Shown piece by piece: positions 1-11,494 of a stretch of DNA of 64,000 nucleotides. The notes below the pieces were generated by a model, which saw nothing but the letters and a program-made list of their open reading frames with translations, was not told the origin of the DNA and ran no database searches. Origin of the DNA: Cornus controversa (taxonomy: Eukaryota; Streptophyta; Magnoliopsida; Cornales; Cornaceae). The position numbers and the translations under genes are program-made. The stretch covers positions 27,630,806-27,694,805 of the forward strand of contig CM048848.1 of the NCBI GenBank assembly GCA_026545225.1, read 5' to 3'. Position 1 is the first letter of the stretch; each line of letters opens with the position of its first letter.

Positions 1-636
1 TGTCTTTCAGGGAGAATGGAAAAAGTCCCATTCTGAAAGCATCTTCAGGGAAGTTCATCTTCTCTAGGCATAATCCATCAAAGCTTTTCATGATATATTC
101 AGTGATTACCATTATGTAATAATAGCTCTCATGATCACAGAAAATAAGAGAGATTGAGTTCAATAACAATAACTAAATATCTAAGACAAGATAAGAAATC
201 ATTGAGATTGAATTTACAAGACTTTTATTGCTCAATTCTATAATAAGAATCCTCTCAATTACACAATCTATGCATGTATATAAAAGTCCTCAATAATTAA
301 AACAATCAAACCATTGATGCTTTGTTAGGGCTACATCAAAACCCTAGTGGATGAACTAGCCGCTCATGGTAGAAGAAGAAGCTTCAACTGTTGAGGAAGA
401 AGGCATCATCTTTATGAATTATGCGTATGACTTCGTTCTCCAATGGCTCTGCAAATATGTTTATGTTCTCTTCTCAGCCCTCTTAGAGTCTCCAATCTCT
501 GTAATCTCTCCCCAACTCAGCCTCCAAGTCTTCACTTTATTCCCCAAGAGAATACACCAAAGTCTTAATCCAATTAGGAATTAATTAGGTTTTCCCGCAG
601 CACTAATCAGGTGGGTTTTTTCCTGCTGACATTCTG
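1..636 (-). mobile_element. Remnant H: Athila-like gag scrap plus LTR fragment
   Basis: The first 55 bases match the minus-strand gag of element A (near 16195-16250). From about 56 the sequence switches to the middle of the same family's LTR, in the orientation of the A LTRs, and stays in it to about 636, where plus-strand gag of element D begins. The gag-then-LTR order fits the 5' end of a minus-strand copy. It is a broken scrap and its left part lies outside the window. The small plus-strand ORF at 366-584 recurs in other LTR copies and is antisense to the element, so it is not called as a gene. Confidence 0.75.
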
Positions 637-642
637 ATCGGC

Positions 643-2300
643 GTTCTGTGGCTGATCTTTTGGTACTTTTTGTTAACAGTGGAACATCCCTGTTGATACC
701 ATTGTGCAAGAGGAAGAATTCATTGAAGACATGGCAGAAGAAAGAATAACAATCTTGTTCCTAATACTGCTGGAGAAAGGGCTAGATTGCTCAAAGACTA
801 CTATGTTCCTGAGACATACACTTCACCAGCCGGTTTTCAACTGCCCAATGTCACAGCACAGAATTATGAGATCAAGTCCAGCATTATTCAGATGCTACCA
901 TCCTATTTTTGGCTGACTCAAGAAGACCCTTACAAGCATCTAGACGAATTCATTGAAGTGTGTTCAACTACGAAAATCGACAACTTCTCTGAAGATGCTT
1001 TCAGAATGAGACTTTTTCCATTCTCCCTGAAAGATAAAGCAAAGTATTGGTTCAATTCTCTACTGGTAGGTTCTATCACGACTTAGACTCAGATGCAACA
1101 AAAGTTCCTTAAAAAGTATTTTTCGAAAGGGAAGACCAATCAGTTCAGATGTGCTATCACTGGTTTCTCTCAACATGAGGGGGAACAATTTTATGAGATA
1201 TGGGAAAGATTCAAGTACTTTTTTAGGAAGTGTCCCCATCATCAAGTTCCTAAGTGGCAATTAGTACAGAGTTTTCATGAAAGGCTGACAGAAGCCAACA
1301 GATAGATGGTTGATGCGTCTTGTGGAGGTACTTTTATGTTAAAGAGTGAAGAAGAGGCATGGACCTTATTTGAAATCTTAGTGACAACTCTTTATAACAT
1401 GTATCCTCTACTCGTTCTAGTAGACCTGCCACTACAAGGAAGACTGATGGGATATTTGAGGTTGATGCTTCAGAAGCTATGCCAACTGACATTGATTTAA
1501 TTGCACAGAAGGTAGTAGCAATTATGGCTGCCAATCAAGCTCCTTCTACTTTAAATTCTTCATTGTAGGCCTTGTGAATTTTGCTCTAGTCCTATGCATA
1601 ATATGAATAATTGTCCTTCAATTGGGCAATTTTTTGATATCAACATAACCAAGTCCAAGCTGCATTCACTGGACCAATGAATCCTCCACGAGGTAATACT
1701 TACAATCCTAAATGGAGGAATCATCCTGGTTTTTCTTACAGCAACCAAGGGGCAGCAACGCAACCAGCATATCAACCTAGGAATTTTGTACCTCAACAGT
1801 AATATCAAACACAAGTTCCTATATCATAAAGAATTTCTACTATTAAAGACAAGCTGACACTCACCTTAGCAAAATTTGATAAGCTCGATTTCATTATAGA
1901 GACAGTGCAAGCTACTGTAGCAATAGTACAATCTATAGTTCAGCTAGTACATTTTCTTTCTCAATCTATTGCCAAACTGGAATCTCAGTTTGGACAGCTT
2001 GGTAATTCATTGAGTAGAAGAGAAGAAGGGAAGCTCCCTAGTCAACCAGTTGCTAATCCAAGAGGGATGAAAGCTTCCACAAGCAACCCACACCATGAGC
2101 AAGTTCAAGTTATTACCACTTTGAGGAGTGGAAAAATAATTGATAACAAGGTGGGGGAAAAGAAAGAAGAAGAAAAAGTGACCACAAGTCCAAGTGTTGA
2201 AAATTCTTATGAGCCCAAGGCTTCTCTCCCACAACGTTTCCTTGAAGCATCTAAATTGGGGAAGCAAGGAGACAAGCTGCATGACATGATGGAAGTGTTT
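643..2300 (+). pseudogene. Element D gag remnant
   Basis: The plus strand is clearly related to the intact gag ORF of element A at 14970-16625. Recognisable stretches include the retrotransposon-gag core (for example EDPYKHLDEFIEVCSTTKI near 925-980 and LKDKAKYWFNS near 1028-1060), the PKWQLVQSFHE motif near 1250-1285, and the coiled-coil and linker region 1905-2300. The fossil is broken several times and cannot give a full-length protein as it stands. In life Gag would have formed the virus-like particle in the cytoplasm. Confidence 0.85.
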
Positions 2301-2306
2301 TAACAA

Positions 2307-3651
2307 GTGAAGATTAATTTGCCACTCCTTGATGCCATTAAGAAAATTCCTCCTTATGCTAAATTTTTGAAGGACTTGTGCACTCAGAAGAGGCGTTCTA
2401 AATGTTATGTGCCAAAGAAAGTGATGCTGCCACAACAAGTGAGTTCTATAATTCAGCAGTGCACTCCTCCCAGGTACAAAGATCCTGGTGCTCCAACTAT
2501 CTCATGCATCATTGGGGAGCACCATGTTGATAAAGCTCTTCTTGATTTGGGTGCAAGTGTGAATTTGCTACCCTATTCAGTATACTTACAATTGGGCTTG
2601 GTAAAATTGAAGCCTACCTCGATGTTGTTGTAATTTGCAAACAAATCAACAAATTAAGCCCGTGGGATCATTGAAGATGTGCTCATTAAAGTTGTACTTT
2701 CCAGTTGACTTCATTGTACTTGACACTGAGCCAGTTCACAACCCAAAGAGGCACATTCCAGTAATCCTTGGTCGACCTTTCTTAGCTACTGTCGATGCTT
2801 GCATAAATTGTAGATCGGGGATCATAGATATTTCATTTGATAACATGAATGTCAAGCTTAATCATTGAAGATGTGTTTTGCATGGATGATATTGATGAAT
2901 GTGTAGAGGAATTTGTTTCATCCTTTGTATCTCGAAACTCCTTGGAGGTATGTAAGTCTCTTTGTGATTATGAGACAATTTATGAAGAAGAGTTGTGTGA
3001 AGAAGTGAATTCTATGCTGAAAGTGGATGCTATTCAGAATACTCCACCATGGAGAATTCCAGTTGAGCCACTTCCTTCTCTCTCTAGCACTCCCCTAGTG
3101 CCTTCATTGGAGTCCCCTCCGTAATTAGAGTTGAAGCCTTTGCCTGACAAGTTGAAGTATGTATTTTTGGGGGCACAGAGAACTCTTCCTGTTATCATTA
3201 CCTCTGATATGACAGAAACTCAAGAGAAGCACTTAGTAATTGTCTTATATCAACATCGTGAAGTAATTGGGTGGAGTGTTACTAATCTTAAGGGAATTGA
3301 TCCCTCGATTTACATGCACAAAATACATCTGGAAAAAGGATGTAAGCCGTCAAGAGAGGCACAGAGGCGACTGAATACCAACATGAAGGAGGTAGTAAAG
3401 AAAGAGGTTGTCAAGTTACTTGATACAGGTATAATTTATCCGATTTCTGACAGCACATGGGTGAGCCCAACACAAGTTATTCCTAAGAAGTCTTGTCTTA
3501 CTATTATCCCCAACTCTGTGGGATAGCTTGTTCCACAACGTACTACCATAGGCTGGCGTATTTGCATTGATTACAGAAAACTCAACTCCATGACAAGGAA
3601 GGATCATTTCCCTCTCCCATTCATTGATCAAATACTTGAAAGGTTAGCAGG
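2307..3651 (+). pseudogene. Element D protease and N-terminal reverse transcriptase remnant
   Basis: This continues from D gag. A retropepsin-type protease is seen with DLGASVNLLPYSVY near 2545-2585 and the partner region ILGRPFLATVDACINCRSG near 2763-2820. The pre-RT linker carries LPDKLKYVFLGAQRTLPVI (3143-3200) and RT begins near 3360 with AQRRLNTNMKEVVKKEVVKL. The fossil is broken several times. It ends at 3651 where the LTR of element B starts, and the same reading resumes at 31737. Confidence 0.85.
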
Positions 3652-5117
3652 TGATTCGTGTGTGAGTGCGTCTCAATTATAATTACCACACTTCGCAATA
3701 AAATGAATTCCTTGCAGAATAGGGCTATCGAAAGGGGTGTCAAACCTCAGGGATTATGGTTTGAATGAGTTGGTATACGGAATTAATTCTAATTAAATTT
3801 AGAAAGAGTAGATATCTGATTTTTATATTTAAACTAATTAAAAAGCAAAATAAAGTAAAACAAAGGAAATAGAGAGTAATTGACTTCACCACTAACTCCA
3901 CAATCAATGGTCAATTGAATTAATTATGGGGGATAAGTGGTGTCAGTGGCTACAAGCTCACCTTCATCCGTTAAGAAGATAACATATGATTAAGGCTAAG
4001 TTATGGACTATCTTCGATTGGCAAGGGCCATCTGCGTAACTACTCTAATCTAGGGTGCAGTATGGTTCATCTTCTCTAGGCATACTCCATCAAAGCATAT
4101 AATGATATATTCAGTGATTACCATTGTGTAATAATTGCTCTCATAATCACAGAAAATAAGAGAGATTGAGTTCAATAACAACAACCAAATATCTAAGACA
4201 AGATAAGAAATCATTGAAACTGAATTTATAAGACTTTTATTGCTCAATTCTATAATAAGAATCCTCTAAATTACACAATCTATATATATATATAAAGGTC
4301 CCCAATAATTAAAACAATCAAACCATTGATGCTTAGTTAGGGCTACATCAAAACCCTAGTGGATGAACTAGCCGCTCATGGTAGAAGAAGAAGCTTCAAG
4401 GATTGAGGAAGAAGGCATCATCTTCATGAATTATGCGTAAGACTTCGTTCTCCAATGGTTCTCGACTCGAAAGCTCTGTAAAGTATGTCTTTAATTCTGT
4501 CCAAAGGCTCTCTCAGCTCTCTAAGTGCCCCTCAAAATAGCTTTCAATTTGCCACTTTATTCCCTAAGAGAATACACCAAAGTCCTAATCCAATTAGGAA
4601 TTAATTAGGTTTTCCCGCAGCACTAATCAGGTGAGTTTTTCCTGCTGATGTTCGTCCAAACTTTTGAGCCACTAGAAGTCCGATTCACGGAATTGTTGTG
4701 AAATACAAAAGTGTGTAGAATCGAATTTTGTTCAACTCATTTAAAATTAAGTCAATTTGAGGCTAAAAAATTTCACTTCTGATCCGTTTTCCAAAATGGG
4801 ATTAAGACTGTATTAAGCGTAGAATTGGGCTTCAGGCCCAAAACCTTCTTAAGCAGCTGTAATTCTTTTGAACCTCTTCCTTGGGCTGATTTGAGTTGAA
4901 ATAAATAATTGAATGGATCCACTTGATATAGGTTTCATCTAACCTTCTTTGATGTCATCTGAAAAAGTCCAAAATCATAGTTTTAACTGAAATAATCATT
5001 AAGGCCTTGAAAATATAGAAAACACTAAAACAAAATAAAATCACAAAATAATCTATCACTAAGAGAATAAAATATGCCAGTTAAGATGCTAGAATGCGTA
5101 ACATTCAACACCGATCA
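3652..5117 (-). repeat. Left (3') LTR of element B
   Basis: This LTR of 1466 bases starts TGATTCG and ends CCGATCA on the plus strand, so the element-sense ends are TG and CA. Its subtype differs from the A LTR just inside the end (GTGCGTCTCAATTATAATT instead of a GTGACTC start). A TATA-like run and a polyadenylation-type AATAAA (as TTTATT near 4235) occupy the same places as in the A LTRs. Confidence 0.9.
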
Positions 5118-6742
5118 CACCCCCCAACTTACATATTGGTAATCCCTTAGCAATAGAATAAAACAAAACTAAAACAAAAGAAAGTAACAAATACTAACTA
5201 AACTACCCAACTCCACTTTCGTGGGAGAAACGATTGCATTTAGAATATGCAACAAGCCTTTAAACCCCTTGGTTCCCCCTAGTGGACGAGTATAGTCTCG
5301 TGAGGGTTTCCTGAAATGTTACCCACAAACATTCAAAATTCTGTTTCAATCATTAATTCAAGAAGAAGATTACAATATATAGTTACAAACTTGCATTCAA
5401 GAATAATTTCAAAATTTTAAATTCCAAAATTCAAAGTAATGGTCCCCACACATAATTCACATCAGCATATCTCAAAATAACCAACTCTAGTTCCCTCGTG
5501 AAAAGTGAACTAACAATCCTCTCATGTAGCATAACCTAGCTCTAAATATATTAAGGCACATACCCCTTCAACTCACTAGCTCCCCTTATTAAAATCATAC
5601 TTCCAAACATGAATACATGACTTTTTCATTTTTTTCTTTCATTCTTTATTTTTTCATTGCTTTATTGGTTGTGCAATGTCTTGATCTACTAAGCATTCTG
5701 AAAGACCCATGTAGCAAGCTTTCAGTTAGTGACTCCCAAACCAGATGGCTTTAGGGCACTATGCGTTAAGACACCTCGAAGAACCTAATTACTCGAATCA
5801 GTCAGGCTACAAATCAAGACAACCAATGCTCATATTTTCTCACCCTTTCACTTTTGATGCGAACACTTCGTGCTTCCTGAGGTATAGAGGCCCGATTACT
5901 CATGAAAAGGATCAAATTGATTTTCTATTCAACATATATATATATTTTTCATTTTTTCTCATTGAAGTCAAGTAAACATATCATCGGTACTCATTCTCAA
6001 GAGACACTAATTAATATCAAGCATATGTAACTCAATAACTCAGAAACCAAAGTTTATACCCCACAAGATTATGCTAGTGTGTCTGTGCATGTGAGGAAAC
6101 TAAAACCAATTACTCCAAAGCATATTAATGAAAATCATGATTAAAACCACACAATTTAAAACACAGTTTCCAAAAATTTAAAACATACCCAAAAATTGCA
6201 AGTTAATCACCTACATAAGGTACTAATCCCTTGAATAATGTCAAAACATTCTATCTAAAAATAAAACAAAATAAAATAAAATAAAAAAACTAAGAAAATA
6301 AAATAAAGAAAAATCCTAAAACAAGAAGAATTTCTCACAAAAATTTCCCCCATAGTGCAATAAATCATATAAATAAGGCATTGCCTCACCTCCAAACTTA
6401 AACTGAACATTGTGCTCAATGTACTACTAATCGAAGCATAGAGAAGAGTAAGAACGATGTTACCAGGATCCGGAGTAGTGATGAGAAAAGATAGCAAACC
6501 AATAACATGAAGGCAATGCAAGCACGCCCCCAAACTTGGAGGTTACAACCTGTCAAAACAAACCACTATACCCCAAAGACCAAGTGAAATAATATGGGTG
6601 AAAATAAATATGAAATAGAGAAAATTTATTTATTTAGTTTTTTTGAAATTGAATTTATACAGAACGAACAAATAAAAACAAAAATAATGAATAAAAATAA
6701 AATAACATGAAAAATAAAATAAAATACAAAAGACAGTTACCT
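5118..6742 (-). other. Element B polypurine tract and 3' noncoding region
   Basis: Immediately right of the LTR is CACCCCCCAACTTAC, which on the element strand is a polypurine tract ending at the LTR start. The rest, up to the third ORF, has no supported ORF. It matches the equivalent noncoding region of element A (8587-10288) and of D (34974-36605), so it is a family 3' untranslated region, A+T-rich with many A runs. Confidence 0.8.
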
Positions 6743-7065
6743 CCAATCAAGGATGTGGTGGTGACTGAGCATCTGGATCCAGGTTTGCCTGGCGTATCAA
6801 TGCACGGAGCATCCTTCTCATCTCTAGCTGATCCTGGCGAGTCTCACGAAAGTGATCCACCATCTCTATCCGCATAGCTCCAAACTGTGTGGAAACCTCT
6901 GTCTGTAAGGTGCCAAACTGGGCTGTCAACCCAGCAATCTACCCCTCTAAATAATAATAATCATGTCCGCTAGATTGTGCATGGACATTCTCTTTTTCTA
7001 CTTCCATCTCCTCTGGATCTTCCATCGGTAGTGGTATGTCTACAGCTTCCCTTCCCTGAGCCAAT
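6743..7065 (-). pseudogene. Element B third ORF, C-terminal part
   Basis: The minus strand encodes the coiled-coil tail of the family's third ORF, with TAQFGTLQTEVSTQFGAMR and QDQLEMRRMLRALIRQANLD, ending near 6747. It is cut at 7065 by the insertion of element A. The remainder of the ORF continues at 18284. The tail is one residue pattern away from the intact copy in A (10289-11494) in most positions. Confidence 0.85.
7061..7065. repeat. Target-site duplication of element A (left copy)
   Basis: CCAAT at 7061-7065 immediately precedes the A LTR, and CCAAT at 18279-18283 immediately follows it. Removing A with one copy rejoins element B's third ORF in the arrangement seen in A and D, which confirms the insertion point. 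Confidence 0.95.
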
Positions 7066-8574
7066 TGATTCGTGTGTGAGTGTGACTCAAAAAGTATATC
7101 AATTAAAATTTTCCACACTTCGCAATAGAACGAATTCCTTGCAGAATAGGGCTATCGAAATGAATGGGTATCGTACCTCAGGGATTATGTTCTGATGAGT
7201 TGGAACACAGAACTAATTCTAATTAAATTTATAAGAAAAGAATTCTGATTTTTAACTAATTAAAAAGATAAAATAAAATAAATCAAAGGTAAACAGATAA
7301 TGAAGATAATAAGAGAGAAACCTAGGGTGTTTGACTTCACCACTAACTCCACAATCAATGGTCAATTGAATCAACTATAGGGGAATTACATCATGCATAA
7401 GTGGTGTCGGTGGCTATAAGCTCACCTTCATCCGTCAAGAAGATAACATATGATTAAGGCTAAGCCATGGACTATCTTCGATTGGCATGGGCCATCTGCC
7501 TAACTACTCTAATCTAGGGTGCAGTATGGTTCATCTTCTCTAGGCATAATCCATCAAAGCTCATAACAATATATTCAGTGATTACCATTGTGTAATAATC
7601 TCTCTCATGATCACAGAAAACAAAAGAGATTGAGTTCAATAACAACAACTAAATATCTAAGACAAGATAAGAAATCATTGAGATTGAATTTACAAGACTT
7701 TTATTGCTCAATTCATTAATAAGAATCCTCACAATTACACAATCTATGCATGTATATAAAGGTCCCCAATAATTAAAACAATCAAACCATTGATGCTTTG
7801 TTAGGGCTACATCAAAACCCTAGTGGATGAACTAGCCGCTCATGGTAGAAGAAGAAGCTTCAACTGTTGAGGAAGAAGACATCATCTTTCTGAATTACGC
7901 GTATGACTTTGTTCTCCAATGGCTCTGCAATATGTTTCTGTTCTCTTCTCAGCCCTCTCAGACTCTCCAATCTCTGTGTAAGCTCTCCCAATTCAGCCTC
8001 CAAGTCTTCCTTTTATTCCCCAAGAGAATTCACCAAAGTCCTAATCCAATTAGGAATTAATTAGGGTTTCCCGCAGCACTAATCAGGTGGGTTTTTCCTG
8101 CTGACTTCGGCCCGACTTTTGACCCACTAGAAGTCTGATTCACGGAATTTTCGTGAAATACAAAAGTGTGCAGAATCAAATTTCGTTCAACCTTTCGCGA
8201 GAATAATGTCGATTTGAGGCTCGGAAATAAGACTTCTGGTCCATTTTCCAAAACGGGATTAAGACTGCATTATGCGCAGATTTGGGCTTCAGGCCCGAAA
8301 CCTTCTTAAGCAGCTGTAATTCTCTTGGACCTCTTCCTTGGGCTGAGTTGAGTTAAAATATGGAGTTCAATGGATCCCTTGGATGTAGGCTTCATCCAAC
8401 CATCTTGCATGTCATCTTTAAAAGCCCAAAATCACGGTTTTAACTGAAATAATCATTAAGGCCCTGAAAATACAGAAAACACTAAAACAAAGTAAAATCA
8501 CAAAATAATCTATCACTAAGAGAATAAAATATATAAATTAAGAGGTTAGAATGCGCAACATTCGATGCCGATCA
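7066..8574 (-). repeat. Left (3') LTR of element A
   Basis: This LTR has 1509 bases, TGATTCG...GCCGATCA on the plus strand, and is identical to 16770-18278 except at one position near its right end. On the element strand a TATA-type box reads from 7760 to 7753 and an AATAAA signal lies at 7705-7700, about 50 bases further on. That places the start of R between them, so U3 is roughly 0.8 kb. Confidence 0.95.
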
Positions 8575-8586
8575 CACCCCCAAACT
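8575..8586 (-). other. Polypurine tract of element A
   Basis: CACCCCCAAACT on the plus strand is AGTTTGGGGGTG on the element strand and abuts the 3' LTR start TGATCGGC. The same tract lies next to the LTRs of B (5118) and D (36606-36617), as expected for the plus-strand primer of a Ty3/gypsy element. Confidence 0.85.
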
Positions 8587-10288
8587 TACATATTGCTAGT
8601 CCCTTAGTAATAGAATAAAACAAAACTAAAACAAAGAAACTACTAAACACTAACTAAACTACCCAACTCCACTTTCGTGGGAGAAACGATTGCATTTAGC
8701 ATATGCAACAAGCCTTTAAACCCCTAGGTTCCCCCTAGTGGACGAGTTATAGTCTCGTGAGGGTTTCCAGAAATGTTACCCACAAACATTCAAAATTCTG
8801 TTTCAACATTAATTCAAGAAGAAGATTACAATACATAGTTACAAACTTGCATTCAAGAATAATTTTAAATTTCTAAATTCCATCATTCAAATCAATGGTC
8901 CCCACACATAATTCACATCAACATATCTCAAAATAACCAACTCTAGCTCCCTCGTGTAAAGTGAACTAGCAATTATCTCATGTAGCATAACAAAGCTCTG
9001 AATATATTAAGGCACATACCCCTTCAACTCACTAGCTCCCCTTATTGAAATCATACTTCCCAACATGCATACATGACTTTTTCATTTTTTTTTTCATTCT
9101 TTTTTTTTTCATTGCTTTATTGGTTGTGCAATGTCTTGATTTATTAAGCTTTCTGAAAGATCCATGTAGCAAGCTTTCAGTCAGTGACTCCCAAACCAGA
9201 TGGCTTTAGGGCACTAGGCTTTAAGATACCCTGAAGACCTAATTACTCGAATCAATCAGGCTACAAATCAAGACAACCAATGCTCATCTTTTCTCACCCT
9301 TTCACTTTTGACGCGAACACTCCGTGCTTCCTGAGGCATAGAGGCCCGGTTACTCATGAAAAGGATCAAATTGATTTGCTTATTCATCACATTCTTTTTT
9401 TTTCTTTCTTTTTTTTTTCTTTTTCATTGAAGTCAAGTAAAACACATTATCGGTACTCATTCTCAAGAGATACTAATTAATATCAAGCATATGTAACTCA
9501 ATAACTCAAAACCAAAGATTATACCCCATAAGACTATGCTAGTGTGTTTGTGCATGTAAGGAAACTAGAATTAATCATCCCAAAACATGTTATTGCAAAC
9601 CATGATTAAAACCACATACTTTAAATCACAGGTTTCAAAAATTCAAAACATACTCAAAAATTGCAAGTTATGCACCTACATAAGGTATTAATCCTTTGAA
9701 TCATGTCAAAACATACTATCTAAAAATAAAACAAAATAAAATAAAATAAACAAACTAAGAAAATAAAATAAAATAAAATCCTAATACAAGAAGAATTTCA
9801 CACAAATTTCCCCCCATATTGCAATAAAGCACAAAAATAGGCATCGCCTCACCCCCAAACTTAAACTGTACATTTTCCTCAATGGACAAGCAATCAAAGC
9901 ATAGAGAAGAGTAAGAACGATATTACCGGGATCATGGAGTAGTGGAAAGAAAATAGAGTACATCATGAGCACGAAGGCAATGCAAGCACACCCCCAAACT
10001 TGGATGTTTCAATCTGTCAAAACAACCACTATACCCTAAAGATCAAGTGAAAATAGTATGGGTGAAAATAAATATGAAAGAGAAAAATCCTAAAAAAAAA
10101 ATAAAATATTTTTTTTCATTTTTCAATTGTTTTTTTTTTTTTTTTTTTTATTTATTTATTTAAGAAATTGTAAACATCTAACTACAAAAAAAAAAAAAAT
10201 AAATAAAAAAAATAAAAAGAAAAATAAAAACTAAAAATAAAATAATATACAAAAGATGGTTACCTTCCTGTCAAAGATGTGGTGGTGA
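8587..10288 (-). other. Element A 3' noncoding region
   Basis: These 1.7 kb between the third ORF and the polypurine tract have no supported ORF. They are shared at high similarity with B (5118-6742), D (34974-36605) and part of E (41493-42960). The part near 10082-10245 is low-complexity, with long T and A runs. Short ORFs here, such as 9280-9480, are not conserved as proteins. Confidence 0.75.
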
Positions 10289-11494
10289 CTAAGCATCCGG
10301 ATCTAAGTTTGCTTGGCGCATCAGTGCACGCATCATCCTCCTCATCTCTAGTTGCTCTTGGCGAGTGTCACAAAAGTGATCCGCCATCTCTGCTCTCATT
10401 GCACCAAACTGTGTGGAGACCTCTGTCTGTAAGGTGCCAAACTGGGCTGTCAACCCAGCAATCTGCCCTTCTAAGTATTGATAATCATGGCCACCAGCCT
10501 GTGCATGCACTTCCTCTTCCTCTGCCTCCATCTCCTCTGGATCATCTACCGGTGGTGGTACATCTACATGCTCTCCTCCTTGGGCCAACCGAGATACCTC
10601 ACCAGGCACTGCTATGACTCTCTGGTGCATATGAGATCGACTCAAGTTCCAGTCATGCGTGCCATAATGAAGGTCATGTGGAAAGGCAAGCTCGTCCTCG
10701 TGGACTGCATACCCCTGTGATACAAGCAACTGGTGAATAATAGTAGGGAATGGAAACTCCCAGTCACTTGCACTGTCTGGTACCTTGGCCACAACCTTGG
10801 AATAGAATTCCTCCATCTGGCCCCAGACAATCTGTGGGAATGACAGCCAATGCCCAAAATGTATGGCATATAAGGCTCTGAGGAACTCTTGACGTCTTTC
10901 GGTTTTATGTCCAATTGGACATACATTCTTGAGTAGCACAGCGTCAAGGAACCATAAATGATTTGGCATTGAAGACTTTGAAGCTGCATTCCTTTTCGGC
11001 CCAGAAAATTGGTTGGCACACAATCGTGCAACCACATTGCCCACCGACAACTCGTCGGGTAAAGGAGTGTAGATATGAGATAAATCAGCTGGGCATTCAT
11101 GAGGACAACCCATGGCAATGGCAATGGATGACATGTCAACTCGAACTATTGTTCCATCTACGGAAGAAGTAAGCACATCCCGCTCATCAGGTTTCGGCAT
11201 CAAGTTTTGATAAAATACCTTGACAAGCCTCGGGTAAATGGTAGATGAGAGTGGAACAAAAATGGATGCCGACCGACGACGACGGATGTCGAAAATCCCC
11301 CATCGTGTCTCGGGAAACATACCATAAAGTTCGGCTATGTCAAACGTTGTTTCATAGTTCAACGCCCTTGGATGCCATCTCTCTTGAATACCGTCTCGGC
11401 GAGATCGTGAAGAACCTGTGGTCGGATCATTCCTCGCTCGGCGAGGATTACGTGAACTTGAAGCATCTTGGTGACTTGCTCTCTTTGGTGCCAT
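10289..11494 (-). CDS. Third ORF of element A (acidic and coiled-coil protein, not envelope-like)
   Basis: This ORF of 401 residues starts MAPKRASHQDASSSRNPRRA, a basic serine- and arginine-rich N-terminus. Residues about 40-290 form a globular region with ERWHPRALNYETTFDIAELY, FVPLSSTIYPRLVKVFYQNL and VDMSSIAIAMGCPHECP; this pattern resembles the 'putative plant transposon protein' domain often found near plant Gypsy elements (family assignment from memory, unverified). An acidic stretch lies at about 316-328 (DDPEEMEAEEEE), and a heptad-like coiled-coil tail at about 340-395. I see no signal peptide and no membrane segment, so it does not look like an envelope protein although it sits where Athila relatives carry an env-like gene. 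Broken copies occur in B and D. Its function is unknown; a nucleic-acid-binding or particle-associated role would be a guess. Expression would need a spliced or internal transcript, since the ORF is far downstream. Confidence 0.85.
   Translation of the reverse strand: MAPKRASHQDASSSRNPRRARNDPTTGSSRSRRDGIQERWHPRALNYETTFDIAELYGMFPETRWGIFDIRRRRSASIFVPLSSTIYPRLVKVFYQNLMPKPDERDVLTSSVDGTIVRVDMSSIAIAMGCPHECPADLSHIYTPLPDELSVGNVVARLCANQFSGPKRNAASKSSMPNHLWFLDAVLLKNVCPIGHKTERRQEFLRALYAIHFGHWLSFPQIVWGQMEEFYSKVVAKVPDSASDWEFPFPTIIHQLLVSQGYAVHEDELAFPHDLHYGTHDWNLSRSHMHQRVIAVPGEVSRLAQGGEHVDVPPPVDDPEEMEAEEEEVHAQAGGHDYQYLEGQIAGLTAQFGTLQTEVSTQFGAMRAEMADHFCDTRQEQLEMRRMMRALMRQANLDPDA

Noticed and set aside
7842-8060. 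A 72-residue ORF beginning MVEEEASTVEEE, repeated at 366-584 and 17546-17764
   Set aside because: It lies antisense inside the LTRs, and its conservation follows from LTR similarity. In the B-type LTRs the frame is not kept. No protein family is recognised.
10289-11494. Calling the third ORF an env gene
   Set aside because: No signal peptide, no hydrophobic membrane segment and no fusion-peptide-like stretch; an acidic region and coiled coil instead.
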